A stretch of DNA of 64,000 nucleotides from Methanococcoides alaskense (GCF_031454185.1 NZ_JAVDQI010000005.1:62001-126000), one strand, 5' to 3'. Shown: positions 50,701 through 60,970, numbered from the stretch's first letter. The notes: generated from the sequence alone by a model not told the origin. Numbers and translations: made by a program.

Positions 50701-53364
50701 TTATTTTCCGCCCTTACCTGCCTTTTTCTGCAATTCACTTAACTTGTTCAGTGCCTCGATGGGAGTCATACTATTGACATCAAGCTCTTTCAGTTCCTCA
50801 ACAACAGGATCAGGCTCAGCTACAGGTGCAGAAGAGCCCTCCGGATCGAAAAGCATCAACTGGGTGTATTGTGCCGACTTCTTTTTCCTACTCCTCTTCG
50901 AATCGCTTTCCTTGCTGATGGCACTTTCATCTTCAATATCCTGTAGGACCTCCTTCGCCCTCTGTGTCACCTTGTGTGGCACACCTGCAAGCCTTGCAAC
51001 ATGGATACCATAGCTCTTATCAGTGGCACCGGGCACGATCTTTCGCAGGAAAACAAGATCATCGCCATCTTCCTTCACCGCGATATGATAGTTCTTCACC
51101 CTTTTCAAACTGGAAGAGATGTTGGTAAGCTGATGGTAGTGGGTCGCAAAAAGGGAGCGCACCCCGACCCTGCCCTTATTGTGGATATACTCGACCACAG
51201 CCTTTGCGATACTATAACCGTCATAAGTGCTCGTACCCCTGCCGATCTCATCAAGGAGTACAAGGCTCTTAGGGGTCGCATTGTTCAGAATATTGGCAAG
51301 CTCCACCATCTCTACCATGAAGGTACTCTGCCCGCTTGCAAGGTCATCGAAGGCACCAACCCTTGTAAAGACCCTGTCCACAATGCCTATGGAAGCATGG
51401 GAAGCCGGAACAAAGGAACCTGCCTGTGCCATGATAACGATAAGGGAGACCTGACGCATGTAAGTGGATTTACCCGCCATGTTAGGCCCTGTTATCAAAA
51501 GGAACTGCTCATCCACACAATCCATTTCCGTATCATTGGGCACGAATCCGCCACGTACGGTTTTCTCAACCACCGGATGTCTGCCTTCCCGGATAAGTAT
51601 CTTGCAATCGGAAGTAATGTTAGGTCTTACAAAATTATTGTTCACCGCAACTTCCGCAAGGCTCGCAGTACAATCCAACTGCCCTATCAGAACAGCGACC
51701 CTCTGCAGATCGGATGCATGGGAAGCGATCCTGGAAGTTATCTCAGTGAACAGTTCATTCTCAAGCGCTGTTATCTTCTCGTCTGCGGAAAGGATGACAC
51801 CTTCCCATTCCTTGAGCTCAGGAGTGTAGAACCTTTCAGCATTCCGCATTGTCTGCTTTCTAATATAATCATCAGGTATCTGTGCGATATTGGATTTTGT
51901 GATCTCAATATAATATCCGAACACTCTATTATAGCCGACCTTAAGCGATTTTATACCTGTCCTGTCACGTTCCTTTTTCTGGAATGAAGCGATCCAGGTC
52001 TTTCCGCCAGTGGACATACCCTTAAGCTCATCCAATTTCTCATTGTAGCCAGACCTGATCATGCCCCCTTCCCGCACACTTACAGGAGGCTCATCCACGA
52101 TTGCATCATCGATCAGCTTCACGATATTTTCGAGCTGGTCGAACTTAAGAAGGCCATCCCTGATATTTCTGAGCATCTCACATCCGGGATCATCACCCAT
52201 ACTTTCGAGTATCTGCGGCACTGAACCCAGGGACTTTTTCAAAGCGATGAGATCCCGGGCGTTCGAATTGCCGTAAACGACCCTGCCTATGAGACGTTCC
52301 ACGTCCTTCACAAAGGACAGATGAGAGCGAACATCGAACCTCAGCATGGTATCATTTGCCAGACATTCCAGCGCATCCAGCCTGTGATCTATGGAATCTA
52401 CATTGATGAGGGGCTTCAAGAGCCATTTCTGAAGTAACCTGCCACCCATGGGTGTATTGGTATCATCGAGCACCTTCAATATGGAAGTATCGTTCCCTTC
52501 CCCTCGCACGTTCTTGACTATCTCCAGATTTCTCAGGGTGATCGAGTCAAGCATCATGAACTCTGAATCCGAATAGGTGCTCAGCTCATTTACATGCCCG
52601 AGTTCCCTCATCTGTGTGCTCAGCGCATAATCAAGTGCAGCTCCCGCAGAAGATATCGCGTAGGGCAGACCGACACAGCCCATTCCTTCAAGTGTGGAGA
52701 CATTGAAATGCCTTTCAAGAAGCTTCCTCGAAGAATCAATTTCAAAAGCCTCATCCTTGAACTCATGTACCAGTACATTGAGCTCCTTCAACCTTTCAAC
52801 AAGCCTTTCATCAGAGAACATCGTCCGTGAGATTATACACTCTGAAGGTCGCATCCGTGCAGCCTCACTGGCTATCCTGTCATAAGGAGGCGTATCAGCA
52901 AACTGTGTTGTCAGGAACTCGCCTGTGGAAACATCCAGAAATGAGACACCGTAATCCCCATCTCCACCTGAAATTGACATGAGATAATTATTGGACGGGT
53001 CCGTGAACATCGAAGTATCAATGGCAGTGCCGGGCGTTACGACCCTGACAACCCCACGCTTGATAATGCCCTTTGCTTTTTTAGGGTCTTCAAGCTGCTC
53101 ACAGATAGCTACTTTGTAGCCTTTCTTTACCAATCGCGGCAGGTAATTATCAAGAGCATGATAGGGAATACCTGCAAGAGGCATTTTCTCACCCTCAATG
53201 TCCTTGCCCCGCGTTGTAAGGGTTATCTCAAGTTCTTTTGCAATGGTCTTTGCATCCTCTCCGAAGGATTCATAGAAATCCCCCATCCTGAAGAAAATAA
53301 GTGCATCACTATGTTGCTTCTTCGCATCATAATATTGTTTCATTGCAGGTGTTAGTTTGATCAT
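50701..53364 (-). CDS. mutS: DNA mismatch repair protein MutS
   Basis: An 887-residue mismatch sensor. The mismatch-contacting motif is FFRMGDFYESFGEDA (FYE). It contains MLDSITLRNLEI, the lever domain, then Walker A TGPNMAGKSTYMRQVSLI near residue 626, Walker B LVLLDEIGRGTSTYDGYSIAKA and the FATHYHQL loop. A C-terminal tail with MTPIEALNKLSELQKKAG corresponds to the tetramerisation region. The start at 53364 (MIKLTPAMKQYYDAK) gives the normal N-terminus; the 21-residue upstream extension is not family-like. First gene of mutSL. Confidence 0.97.
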   Translation of the reverse strand: MIKLTPAMKQYYDAKKQHSDALIFFRMGDFYESFGEDAKTIAKELEITLTTRGKDIEGEKMPLAGIPYHALDNYLPRLVKKGYKVAICEQLEDPKKAKGIIKRGVVRVVTPGTAIDTSMFTDPSNNYLMSISGGDGDYGVSFLDVSTGEFLTTQFADTPPYDRIASEAARMRPSECIISRTMFSDERLVERLKELNVLVHEFKDEAFEIDSSRKLLERHFNVSTLEGMGCVGLPYAISSAGAALDYALSTQMRELGHVNELSTYSDSEFMMLDSITLRNLEIVKNVRGEGNDTSILKVLDDTNTPMGGRLLQKWLLKPLINVDSIDHRLDALECLANDTMLRFDVRSHLSFVKDVERLIGRVVYGNSNARDLIALKKSLGSVPQILESMGDDPGCEMLRNIRDGLLKFDQLENIVKLIDDAIVDEPPVSVREGGMIRSGYNEKLDELKGMSTGGKTWIASFQKKERDRTGIKSLKVGYNRVFGYYIEITKSNIAQIPDDYIRKQTMRNAERFYTPELKEWEGVILSADEKITALENELFTEITSRIASHASDLQRVAVLIGQLDCTASLAEVAVNNNFVRPNITSDCKILIREGRHPVVEKTVRGGFVPNDTEMDCVDEQFLLITGPNMAGKSTYMRQVSLIVIMAQAGSFVPASHASIGIVDRVFTRVGAFDDLASGQSTFMVEMVELANILNNATPKSLVLLDEIGRGTSTYDGYSIAKAVVEYIHNKGRVGVRSLFATHYHQLTNISSSLKRVKNYHIAVKEDGDDLVFLRKIVPGATDKSYGIHVARLAGVPHKVTQRAKEVLQDIEDESAISKESDSKRSRKKKSAQYTQLMLFDPEGSSAPVAEPDPVVEELKELDVNSMTPIEALNKLSELQKKAGKGGK

Positions 53365-53571
53365 TCTTGCTCTGCAGTGAATTGGGCAGGAGAATTTATC
53401 AGTTTGTTGGTATTTTTGTTTTTGCATTTCAGATATTACTCATTTGAATTTGGGACAGTAAAAAAATAATACAAATATTTAACACATTAGCCCTCTAAAA
53501 CTGGTCCATTGTGATAAACGGTCAATTATTTCGTATATCATGATCTCAAGTATATGGAGGATATGTGTTCA

Positions 53572-55179
53572 ATGGATGAAAAGGCAGAAGAAAAAGTAAA
53601 TAAGACCGTATTCTATACATCGGCCACACTAGTATCTGTTTTTGTTATCCTCGGAATATTTTTTACATCATCCATTGGAGATGTCTTTGGAACCATCCAG
53701 AATTTCATCGTTACAAGTTTTGGGTGGGTGTATATCGTTTCAGTTGCATTCTTTCTCTTCTTTGTGATATGGCTCTATTTCAGCTCCTTTGGCAACATAA
53801 AGCTTGGAAAAGAGGATGATCTTCCGGAATACAGGGACAGGACCTGGTTTGCAATGCTTTTCAGTGCAGGTATGGGGATCGGACTGCTGTTCTACAGTGT
53901 TGCAGAGCCCATATTGCATATTGTTGAACCAAGAAATCCCGGGATGGATAGCATCTCCATAGCAAAAGAAGCCATCAACCTGACGTTCTTCCACTGGGGT
54001 ATTCACGCCTGGGCTATATATATTATAGTCGGGCTTGCTCTTGCCTACTTTTCATATCGCCATGATATGCCCCTTACTATCAGATCAACAATGTATCCGA
54101 TATTCGGAGACAAGATCTACGGTTTCCGCGGAGACCTTGTGGAGATAATTGCTATTTTCGGAACACTTTTCGGTGTGGCGACATCCCTTGGTCTTGGTGT
54201 CATGCAAATAAATGCAGGCCTGGAATATATCGGAATTATGTCGGTATCCCTTCGTAACCAGATAATCCTTATTGTAATAATCACCATCTTTGCCACAACT
54301 TCTGTGGTCTCCGGACTTAACAAAGGGATACGTATATTGAGCCTGATGAACGTAGGTCTTGGAGCTTTACTCATACTCTTTGTATTCATCACAGGCCCGA
54401 CGGTCTTCCTTGCCAGTTCCTATGTTCAGAGCATCGGATATTACATGCAGCACCTGGTAGCCCTAACCTTCCAGACCGATGCCTACAGAGGTGTGGAGTG
54501 GCAGAGCATGTGGACAATGTTCTACTGGGGCTGGTGGATCTCATGGTCACCTTTTGTGGGCATGTTCATTGCACGTATATCAAAGGGCAGAACCATAAGG
54601 GAGTTCATAAGAGGTGTCCTGATAGCACCTGCACTTATTACCTTTTTCTGGATAATCGTCTTTGGAAATACAGCTATACACATAGAACTGTTCGGAGCCG
54701 GCGGTATCTCCCAGGTTGTTCAGACCAGTGTACCCACTGCATTGTTCGTTCTTCTGGAAAGGCTCCCAGTACCATTTTTGAGCTCTGTGCTTGCAACCAT
54801 TGTTATCACCACCTTCTTTGTTACCTCATCGGATTCCGGATCACTGGTCATCTCTATTCTATCATCCAACGGCAATCCCCAACCTGGTGTTGGTCTCAGG
54901 TTCTTCTGGGCTATCCTTCAGGGTGCAGTGGCTGCTGTGCTCCTGCTTACAGGAGGTCTTGTTGCATTGCAGACAGCAGCTTTGACAACAGCACTTCCGT
55001 TCTGTATGGTCATGATCCTCATGTGCTACAGCATTGTAAAAGGTCTTAGAAGTGAGGGCAGGGGTACTAAGATCATTGAGGCTGCAAAGATCAACAAAAA
55101 TGAACCGGAAGAAATATCTATTAATAGGACAAAAATTTTGGTAGACAACATCTTCAGGAACGGGGGTACCAAGAAGTGA
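53572..55179 (+). CDS. BCCT-family betaine/choline/carnitine-type transporter
   Basis: A 535-residue sodium- or proton-coupled transporter with 12 membrane helices. Characteristic segments: TWFAMLFSAGMGIGLLFYSVAEPILH, containing the glycine-rich helix of the substrate path, FFHWGIHAWAIYIIVGLALAYFSYR, and WWISWSPFVGMFIARISKGRTIREF, which is the BCCT signature with its tryptophans. GMGIGL rather than GMGIGM slightly favours betaine-type uptake by proton coupling, but the ion is not certain. Likely osmoprotectant uptake in saline habitats. Starts at 53554, 53563 and 53572 are in frame; a GGAGG between the first two supports 53572. Overlaps the next gene by 4 bp. Confidence 0.93.
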   Translation: MDEKAEEKVNKTVFYTSATLVSVFVILGIFFTSSIGDVFGTIQNFIVTSFGWVYIVSVAFFLFFVIWLYFSSFGNIKLGKEDDLPEYRDRTWFAMLFSAGMGIGLLFYSVAEPILHIVEPRNPGMDSISIAKEAINLTFFHWGIHAWAIYIIVGLALAYFSYRHDMPLTIRSTMYPIFGDKIYGFRGDLVEIIAIFGTLFGVATSLGLGVMQINAGLEYIGIMSVSLRNQIILIVIITIFATTSVVSGLNKGIRILSLMNVGLGALLILFVFITGPTVFLASSYVQSIGYYMQHLVALTFQTDAYRGVEWQSMWTMFYWGWWISWSPFVGMFIARISKGRTIREFIRGVLIAPALITFFWIIVFGNTAIHIELFGAGGISQVVQTSVPTALFVLLERLPVPFLSSVLATIVITTFFVTSSDSGSLVISILSSNGNPQPGVGLRFFWAILQGAVAAVLLLTGGLVALQTAALTTALPFCMVMILMCYSIVKGLRSEGRGTKIIEAAKINKNEPEEISINRTKILVDNIFRNGGTKK

Positions 55180-55646
55180 GTGAGCTGAAAAAGAAGTTGA
55201 ATAATATACTTAAAAGTGAAGATGAAGAAGGAACTCCGTCCGATGTCTATTTGAAATTCGCCCGGATGAATATCAGGGATTTTATTAAAAATGTGGTTCT
55301 TCCATCTTATCATGAGCTGAAGACAGAGCTTGAAGAACACGGAAAAGATGTTGTCATCGATATGGATGAACCAAACCTGAATTACGCATCCATCATAGTT
55401 TACACACCATCCCAGACCAACCCGGATGAAGAGATAGAAGAATTCTGCTTCCGGATAAGAGGCAAGACCTACCAGAAGATGCAATTCGCATTTCCACAGC
55501 ATGCCGAGGAAGACCAGCCACGCGTTCAGAAAGCAGAGATCGTATTGAGAACCGGTACCCTGAAAGAATACGATATTGAGGAACTGACAACAAAGGAAAT
55601 CATCGACAGGTTCCTTGGAGAATATGAGAAATGGATAAAGTACTGA
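55176..55646 (+). CDS. Conserved hypothetical protein co-transcribed with the BCCT transporter
   Basis: A 156-residue soluble, acidic protein starting at a GTG that overlaps the transporter stop (GTGA). Sequence: SELKKKLNNILKSEDEEGTPSDVYLKFARMNIRDFIKNVVLPSYHELKTELEEHGKDVVIDMDEPNLNYASIIVYTPSQ, then EEFCFRIRGKTYQKMQFAFPQ, and a C-terminal ELTTKEIIDRFLGEYEKWIK. The alpha-then-beta layout suggests a small sensor or chaperone-like domain. No family recognised. Coupling to the transporter suggests a role in its regulation (inference). Confidence 0.72.
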   Translation: MSELKKKLNNILKSEDEEGTPSDVYLKFARMNIRDFIKNVVLPSYHELKTELEEHGKDVVIDMDEPNLNYASIIVYTPSQTNPDEEIEEFCFRIRGKTYQKMQFAFPQHAEEDQPRVQKAEIVLRTGTLKEYDIEELTTKEIIDRFLGEYEKWIKY

Positions 55647-55745
55647 TCCTTATATCTGAATTTGATTAACTGCTTGAAAAGACGTTTTCTATATCCATAA
55701 AGTTCCTTTTAATCTTTCTTTTGTGTCATAGATAATATTCACAAT

Positions 55746-55767
55746 ATAGACATACTTGTCTATTTTT
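55746..55767 (+). terminator. Terminator after the BCCT unit
   Basis: ATAGAC (55746-55751) pairs with GTCTAT (55758-55763) across six bases, followed by TTTT. It is about 100 bp after the stop codon. Confidence 0.45.
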
Positions 55768-55895
55768 CGACATGTTTAATACATGCTCACTGTATATAAA
55801 TTTTAGCTCCAAAATACAACGCCTTCAATGTGTACTCAATAAAAACATTAGCACTTGTAATGCTCAAAAAAAGAGAAAAGGAAAAAGAAAACGGA

Positions 55896-58800
55896 TCACG
55901 TTACAGTCACGTTCATACCCTTCGCTTCCGCCTTCACCTCTGGACTATAGTATGAATACGCACTGCTCTCCTGCACCATCGCCTTTACCGGGAACATTGC
56001 CCTCATATTCAACGAGAACTCCATTTCCTCTCCGGGCATCATCTCATCGATGTAAAAGATCACCTTGCGACCGGCTATTTCGTAGCGGGTGATGGTGCCG
56101 TCTTCCTTAAGGGCTTCGAGACTGGACCCTACCGGAGTGAAACCTGTGGGTACTGCAATATCCACTATCATCATTCCACTGGACTCAACGACTCCTCTGA
56201 TACCAGGCATACCATTGTATTTCAGGCGAACATCAACCTTTACCACGTCATCGACTTCCACATCTGTTGAATCGTACTCAACATCAAGCTCGATCTGTTC
56301 ATGCTCGATGATCTCAGGCAGGATCACATTGAACCTTCTGACAACCTGATAGTTCAGCTCTCCGGTCCCGGAAAGTTCCATCTCGAGAACTTCAACGCCT
56401 TCCGGAACTTCAATGATGTTCACAACATCGTAGTTCTCGGAAGTTATCCTAAGGCCCTTGAGTTCCACTCCATCCCCTCTGACAGAAACAGTGGCATCCA
56501 CATCCCTTCCTGCAACCGCTGCCGCCGTCATCAATGCCCTGAAAGCCATGACAGTATCCTGCGTGCTTGAAAAACCGCCATTGGAATTACGCTGGGCTGC
56601 TATCCATTTCAATGATGAGCTTGCCTTTGGGTCATTCGTTTCGATCAACGCAAGTGTGGCATAGGCTGTGGTTTCAACATTCTTGCTTGAGATAGGATGG
56701 AAACCATAACCACCAAACTCGTAAGGCTCAGGCATGACATCATCGTATCCCCAATACACGCCGTTTTCGTCCTCTTTTGCCAGCTCGAGAAGTCTTTCCG
56801 TTGCCTCATCTACCCTGTCACTTTCAAGCTTTTGAAGAGCAAGAGTACCTATGGCAAGGGCGTATGGATCATCCTGCTTATCAAGTTCTGCTTCCAGATA
56901 GCTGCGGGCATTTTCCATAACTATAGGAGCAGCATAGCCATATTCATCGAGTGCCAGTGTCACATAGGCCGTAAGGGCATAAGTGCCGCTCACACCTCCC
57001 ATCATATCCTGATGAATAACGAAGCCGACTGCCTCCCATGAACCGTCCTCTTTCTGGTGTGAACCTATCCACTGCGCTGCTTCCCTTACAACATTCTCAT
57101 CGATGGTCGTCAGGTCTCTGGCACCACTGAACTGGGAAAGTACAAAGGAAGTAAGCCACAGACTGCCTTCACCATCACTCTCTCCAAAAGCAGAGAAAGA
57201 GCCATCGGCATGCATAAAAGTGAGCTCCCTCTGGTATCCTGTTGTGATGAACGTCAATGCCTTGGCCTGTACCTCGGGATTCTGCTGATCGGTGGCCTTG
57301 AGATAACGCAGCACCTCAACATCGGTGGAGAACAACATCATGTTCTGTTCACCACATCCGTAAGGCATACCCAACAGATCATCGACTCCGCTGATCGTCT
57401 GGGCTACGATGCTTGGCGTAAAGCTCAGTATCACTTTTTCGGAATCCGGTACTATGGCATCAGGCAGTGTTGCATCCAGCTCAACGGTACCGTTCTTAAG
57501 GATACCATTATCCACTATCTCTCTAGTGACCCCTTCCGCCTCAACAATGATCGTCTTACGGATAGCATCCGCTTTCTCAGTGGTCTGTCCTGTCAGTTCA
57601 ACTGTCTGCACCCCGACCTTGGTGGGACGAATGGTGAAACTTACATGGGTCACACTATTGGCATCCACGCTCACTTCAACAACATCATCTCCCACCAGCT
57701 CGAACCATTCTGCACCGGAAAGTGTCAGCTTCACATTCTGAGGCTTGTCGAGATAGTTGTACACATGCACCTGAACCGGGAACTCCTCGCCACGAATAAC
57801 AGCATAAGGCAGATCAGGATCGATAAAGAAATTCTGGAACACCGTAAGTCCTGCTTCGGATATTCCGATGCCTTCCGGACCTGAGGACACCGCATGAAGT
57901 CTCCACTTGGTGATGGAATCAGGCGCATTCAGGTCAAGGGTTGCCAATCCGTCATGATTGGTCAGAATATCAGGCATCCAGATCCATGTTTCAGGGAAGA
58001 ACTGGCGTACTCTCTCCACTTCTGCAAGCTGCTCCCCTGAACCTGCTTTGTCATCTATTGCAGCATCTTCCATGGGCATCTCCATTACAGCTTCATCTAC
58101 AACTTCCATACCATCTATGTTTGCCATAAATGCCACAAACCGAGGTTCGCCCATACCCCCATCCACTTCTGACCTTGGTATCTCAAGACTGCCGGATGCC
58201 AATACTATCATTCCGGCCTCATCAAGAACATCATAAGCAGTTGTTTGATATCCAAAATATTGTGGATGCGCTTCGACCTGAGGTTCCATAAAGCGAATTT
58301 CAAGCTCATCGAACACCTGTTTCAGATTCAGTCTGCCCTCGCTCAATGCATATACGGATTCGTCCACAATGGAAAGTCCTATCATGGACTTGGTGCCTGC
58401 ATCCAGCTCGACCGAGACAGCGTCACCCGGTGCCACAGTTTCCTTATCGAATCCTGTGGAGAAGTCCACCTGAGTGCTGAACTTGACATCGAAGGGCAGG
58501 CTGTCGGCGGAAACCTCATTGTTCGGATTTATCAGGTATGCAACGACCTTCGCTGACGGGCTCATCTGTGGTGTGACCGGGATGTTTATCTGCGGCTCAT
58601 CACTTGTTGCAGAATAAACTGTTCTACCGTTTGCGAAAACATCGTAGAATACAGTTCCCGCGTTAGTTGAATAGACCTTGAGCGAGATGGTATCCCCGAC
58701 TTCCGGTATGCCTTCACTTACCTGGCTTAAGTGCAGAAAACTGGCACTTGGGGAATAGACCGAGTTCAATGTACTGGTAACTTCAACTTCTTCTGAGACA

Positions 58801-60110
58801 GCATGCAGTTCGACACTCACAGCATCCTCGGGTATCTCCAGTGTGACCAGAGCAATGCCGTTCTCTGTTGTGTAGGTATTTTTGCTCTCGTCATAGTTGT
58901 AACTGTCATCCCTGAAATTGGAAACTAGGGTAACCTCTTTTTCAAGGGGTTCTCCTCCGGGGTCCTTTGTTACAAGAAGGACCAAAAGAGGCATTCCCGG
59001 TTTGATGGAATTGGATTCCGGGATCATTTGCATTATGAACGGATGCTCTGCTATGGTGAGCAGTTCGGTAGTTTCTTCACTATTCCCTCCGGTGTCGGTC
59101 ACGGTCACATTCAGCATGACACTACCCTGCCCTCCGGCCCCAAAGGTGCCTGCCACATATCCAACAGCAGGAAGTGCAAATTCTACATTTCCGTCTTTAA
59201 GAGGAGCAGTGGAAGTTGCGTATTCTTCCCAGACACCTACGTATCTGGAAGCCTTTACCTCAACAGTACCTTCAACGACCTTTCCGAAAAAATAGTTAGC
59301 AGAGACCGTGCCTGTAATAGGTTCATCGGCAAGGAACCAGCTTTTCTCAGTGGAAGTTTCGAGGTCGAACTTGGGAAGTACATATTTTTCCACCCTGATA
59401 TCCACTTCGGACATTGAACTTCCTGATGTCACTTTCACCTTCCATGTTCCAAGGTTCAGCTCAGAGGCAAGCGGAAGATCAAAGAAAGCAACCCCATACT
59501 CGTTGGTGACAAGATCATCCTTGAAGATCTTCACTCCCTTTGCATCAGCTATCTCAACGGTGGTGTTCTGAACGACAGGAACAAGGTTGTTGTTCAGGCT
59601 GAGAAGACGTACATGGATGGTCTGCCCGGGTTTGTATATAGGTTTGTCAGTTTCGATGAAGATAGGATTATTCTGCACCACCTTAACGGTTGTAGTAAAA
59701 CCCTTTTCAGCACCGGAGGGTGTTGCGGTCAGTGTATAGCTTCCCTCTTCGACATCCGGTACATCGAATTTCGCTACATTGTTACCAGATTCAGACGTAG
59801 CCGCCTTTACCAGTGGGGTGATCTCCCCTGATGCACTGGTAAGGGTATATTCGATACCCCTGCTGACCGGTTCATCATCAAGGAAAGCAGACATCGTTAC
59901 AGAACTTTCCCCGCCTGAGAACAGCGATTTCGGTACAAGCACCAGATATTCGTCCTCTTCGGAATAAGTTCCACCCTCATCATAGGTGAGAGCTTCATTC
60001 GAAGAAGTTTGAGCTTGTCTCTCGTCCTGCCCGATACATCCTGCCAGCAGAATACACGATAGCAAGACCAACAAACAGAATCCTTTTTTTGTAACCCCGA
60101 TATATTTCAT
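55896..60110 (-). CDS. Alpha-2-macroglobulin-like thioester lipoprotein
   Basis: A 1404-residue exported protein. The signal peptide ends in the lipobox LLAGC (C25), so the protein should be lipid-anchored outside the membrane. Macroglobulin (MG) domains follow, with PIFIETDKPIYKPGQTIHVRLLSLNNNLVP (the MG2 hallmark) and YVLPKFDLETSTEKSWFLADEPITGTVSANYFFG. The bait-like region is Met- and acid-rich (MVLASGSLEIPRSEVDGGMGEPR, AVMEMPMEDAAIDDKAGSGEQ). The A2M domain contains FPETWIWMPDILTNHDGLATLDLNAPDSITKWRL. The thioester is PYGCGEQNMMLF with C919. An alpha-alpha barrel (TGYQRELTFMHADGSFSAFGE) and a receptor-binding-like C-terminus complete the plan. In bacteria such proteins trap proteases. Start 60110 is chosen over 60131. 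Confidence 0.95.
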   Translation of the reverse strand: MKYIGVTKKGFCLLVLLSCILLAGCIGQDERQAQTSSNEALTYDEGGTYSEEDEYLVLVPKSLFSGGESSVTMSAFLDDEPVSRGIEYTLTSASGEITPLVKAATSESGNNVAKFDVPDVEEGSYTLTATPSGAEKGFTTTVKVVQNNPIFIETDKPIYKPGQTIHVRLLSLNNNLVPVVQNTTVEIADAKGVKIFKDDLVTNEYGVAFFDLPLASELNLGTWKVKVTSGSSMSEVDIRVEKYVLPKFDLETSTEKSWFLADEPITGTVSANYFFGKVVEGTVEVKASRYVGVWEEYATSTAPLKDGNVEFALPAVGYVAGTFGAGGQGSVMLNVTVTDTGGNSEETTELLTIAEHPFIMQMIPESNSIKPGMPLLVLLVTKDPGGEPLEKEVTLVSNFRDDSYNYDESKNTYTTENGIALVTLEIPEDAVSVELHAVSEEVEVTSTLNSVYSPSASFLHLSQVSEGIPEVGDTISLKVYSTNAGTVFYDVFANGRTVYSATSDEPQINIPVTPQMSPSAKVVAYLINPNNEVSADSLPFDVKFSTQVDFSTGFDKETVAPGDAVSVELDAGTKSMIGLSIVDESVYALSEGRLNLKQVFDELEIRFMEPQVEAHPQYFGYQTTAYDVLDEAGMIVLASGSLEIPRSEVDGGMGEPRFVAFMANIDGMEVVDEAVMEMPMEDAAIDDKAGSGEQLAEVERVRQFFPETWIWMPDILTNHDGLATLDLNAPDSITKWRLHAVSSGPEGIGISEAGLTVFQNFFIDPDLPYAVIRGEEFPVQVHVYNYLDKPQNVKLTLSGAEWFELVGDDVVEVSVDANSVTHVSFTIRPTKVGVQTVELTGQTTEKADAIRKTIIVEAEGVTREIVDNGILKNGTVELDATLPDAIVPDSEKVILSFTPSIVAQTISGVDDLLGMPYGCGEQNMMLFSTDVEVLRYLKATDQQNPEVQAKALTFITTGYQRELTFMHADGSFSAFGESDGEGSLWLTSFVLSQFSGARDLTTIDENVVREAAQWIGSHQKEDGSWEAVGFVIHQDMMGGVSGTYALTAYVTLALDEYGYAAPIVMENARSYLEAELDKQDDPYALAIGTLALQKLESDRVDEATERLLELAKEDENGVYWGYDDVMPEPYEFGGYGFHPISSKNVETTAYATLALIETNDPKASSSLKWIAAQRNSNGGFSSTQDTVMAFRALMTAAAVAGRDVDATVSVRGDGVELKGLRITSENYDVVNIIEVPEGVEVLEMELSGTGELNYQVVRRFNVILPEIIEHEQIELDVEYDSTDVEVDDVVKVDVRLKYNGMPGIRGVVESSGMMIVDIAVPTGFTPVGSSLEALKEDGTITRYEIAGRKVIFYIDEMMPGEEMEFSLNMRAMFPVKAMVQESSAYSYYSPEVKAEAKGMNVTVT

Positions 60111-60278
60111 TTTGACACTACCTTTGTTCAATTATTTTTTTGATATGTAAGAAGAAGATTGTTGCCAATTGCGTATAAACTTAGCTTAAACTTCGAAACT
60201 GTTCGAACCTATGGTTATATAAAAAATGTCAATATCAAAAAAGAGAACCTCCGGCATCATGCCGGAAAAGATCAAATA

Positions 60279-60836
60279 TCAGTCAAGTAAGTGAAGCCCC
60301 GCCTGTTTTGCCTGCTCCATCAATTCCACATCCTTTCTCGCAGAGCCTGGCAGGTCATATCCAGCTGCAACAAGCTTGTCTGTGACCGTCATACCAAAGA
60401 ATAATTTCAGAATATTTCCGAACTCATCAAAGACGTTCTCATACGTCGATCTGTTAGGATCTCCCTGTGCCCTTACGAGAACAGCGTTCTTCCCCACAGG
60501 TAACCTTGGTTTAAGCTCTGCATCCACAAGAGCATAGCAACGATCCAAAAATGAGCGCATCTGTCCGGTGAACTGATCGAAATATATAGGGGAACCGAAC
60601 ACAAAAGCATCCGCATCTTCCAGCTTCTTATAAACATCCGTCATGTCATCCTTGAGCTTGCAATCTGCCATCACATTACAAAGCCCGCACCCCTGACAAC
60701 CCCTGAAATCCAGCTCATTGATGTAAATGCTCTCTGTTTCAGCACCCTTTTCTGCTGCCCCTTCAAGCACCTTCTGTACAACTACATCCGTATTACCGTT
60801 CTTACGCGGACTTCCAATTATTGCCAATACTTTCAT
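60279..60836 (-). CDS. Iron-sulfur flavoprotein (flavodoxin-like, NADPH-FMN reductase family)
   Basis: A 185-residue flavoprotein with the FMN-binding start KVLAIIGSPRKNGNT and the second flavin loop VFGSPIYFDQFTGQMRSFLDRCY. Between them is the compact four-cysteine motif C47-x2-C50-x2-C53-x5-C59 (CQGCGLCNVMADC), which in the Methanosarcina iron-sulfur flavoprotein binds a [4Fe-4S] cluster. Family members accept electrons from ferredoxin and reduce oxygen or peroxide. Stands alone, downstream of the macroglobulin-like gene's promoter region. Confidence 0.92.
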   Translation of the reverse strand: MKVLAIIGSPRKNGNTDVVVQKVLEGAAEKGAETESIYINELDFRGCQGCGLCNVMADCKLKDDMTDVYKKLEDADAFVFGSPIYFDQFTGQMRSFLDRCYALVDAELKPRLPVGKNAVLVRAQGDPNRSTYENVFDEFGNILKLFFGMTVTDKLVAAGYDLPGSARKDVELMEQAKQAGLHLLD

Positions 60837-60942
60837 TATTTCACTCCCTATGCGTGAATAAATATGGATGATTATTATTTTTAAAGTTATCTAAAGAGTT
60901 AGAATGATGAGGATTCTGAAAGGGGTTTTAATGCTGTTAAAT

Positions 60943-60970
60943 TTTACAATTGTACGTTAAATGTTAAACA
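60943..60970. repeat. Intergenic repeat, partial copy
   Basis: The stretch TTTTACAATTGTACGTTAAA and following bases matches the 3' half of the repeat at 62191-62250. It lies about 80 bp after the DUF4062 stop. Confidence 0.5.

Noticed and set aside
50974..51987. 337-aa open frame opposite mutS
   Set aside because: Mirror frame of a well-supported gene; no family resemblance.
57210..57884. 224-aa open frame on the plus strand opposite the macroglobulin-like gene
   Set aside because: Antisense to a strongly supported gene, low-complexity His/Cys-rich translation, no ribosome-binding site.
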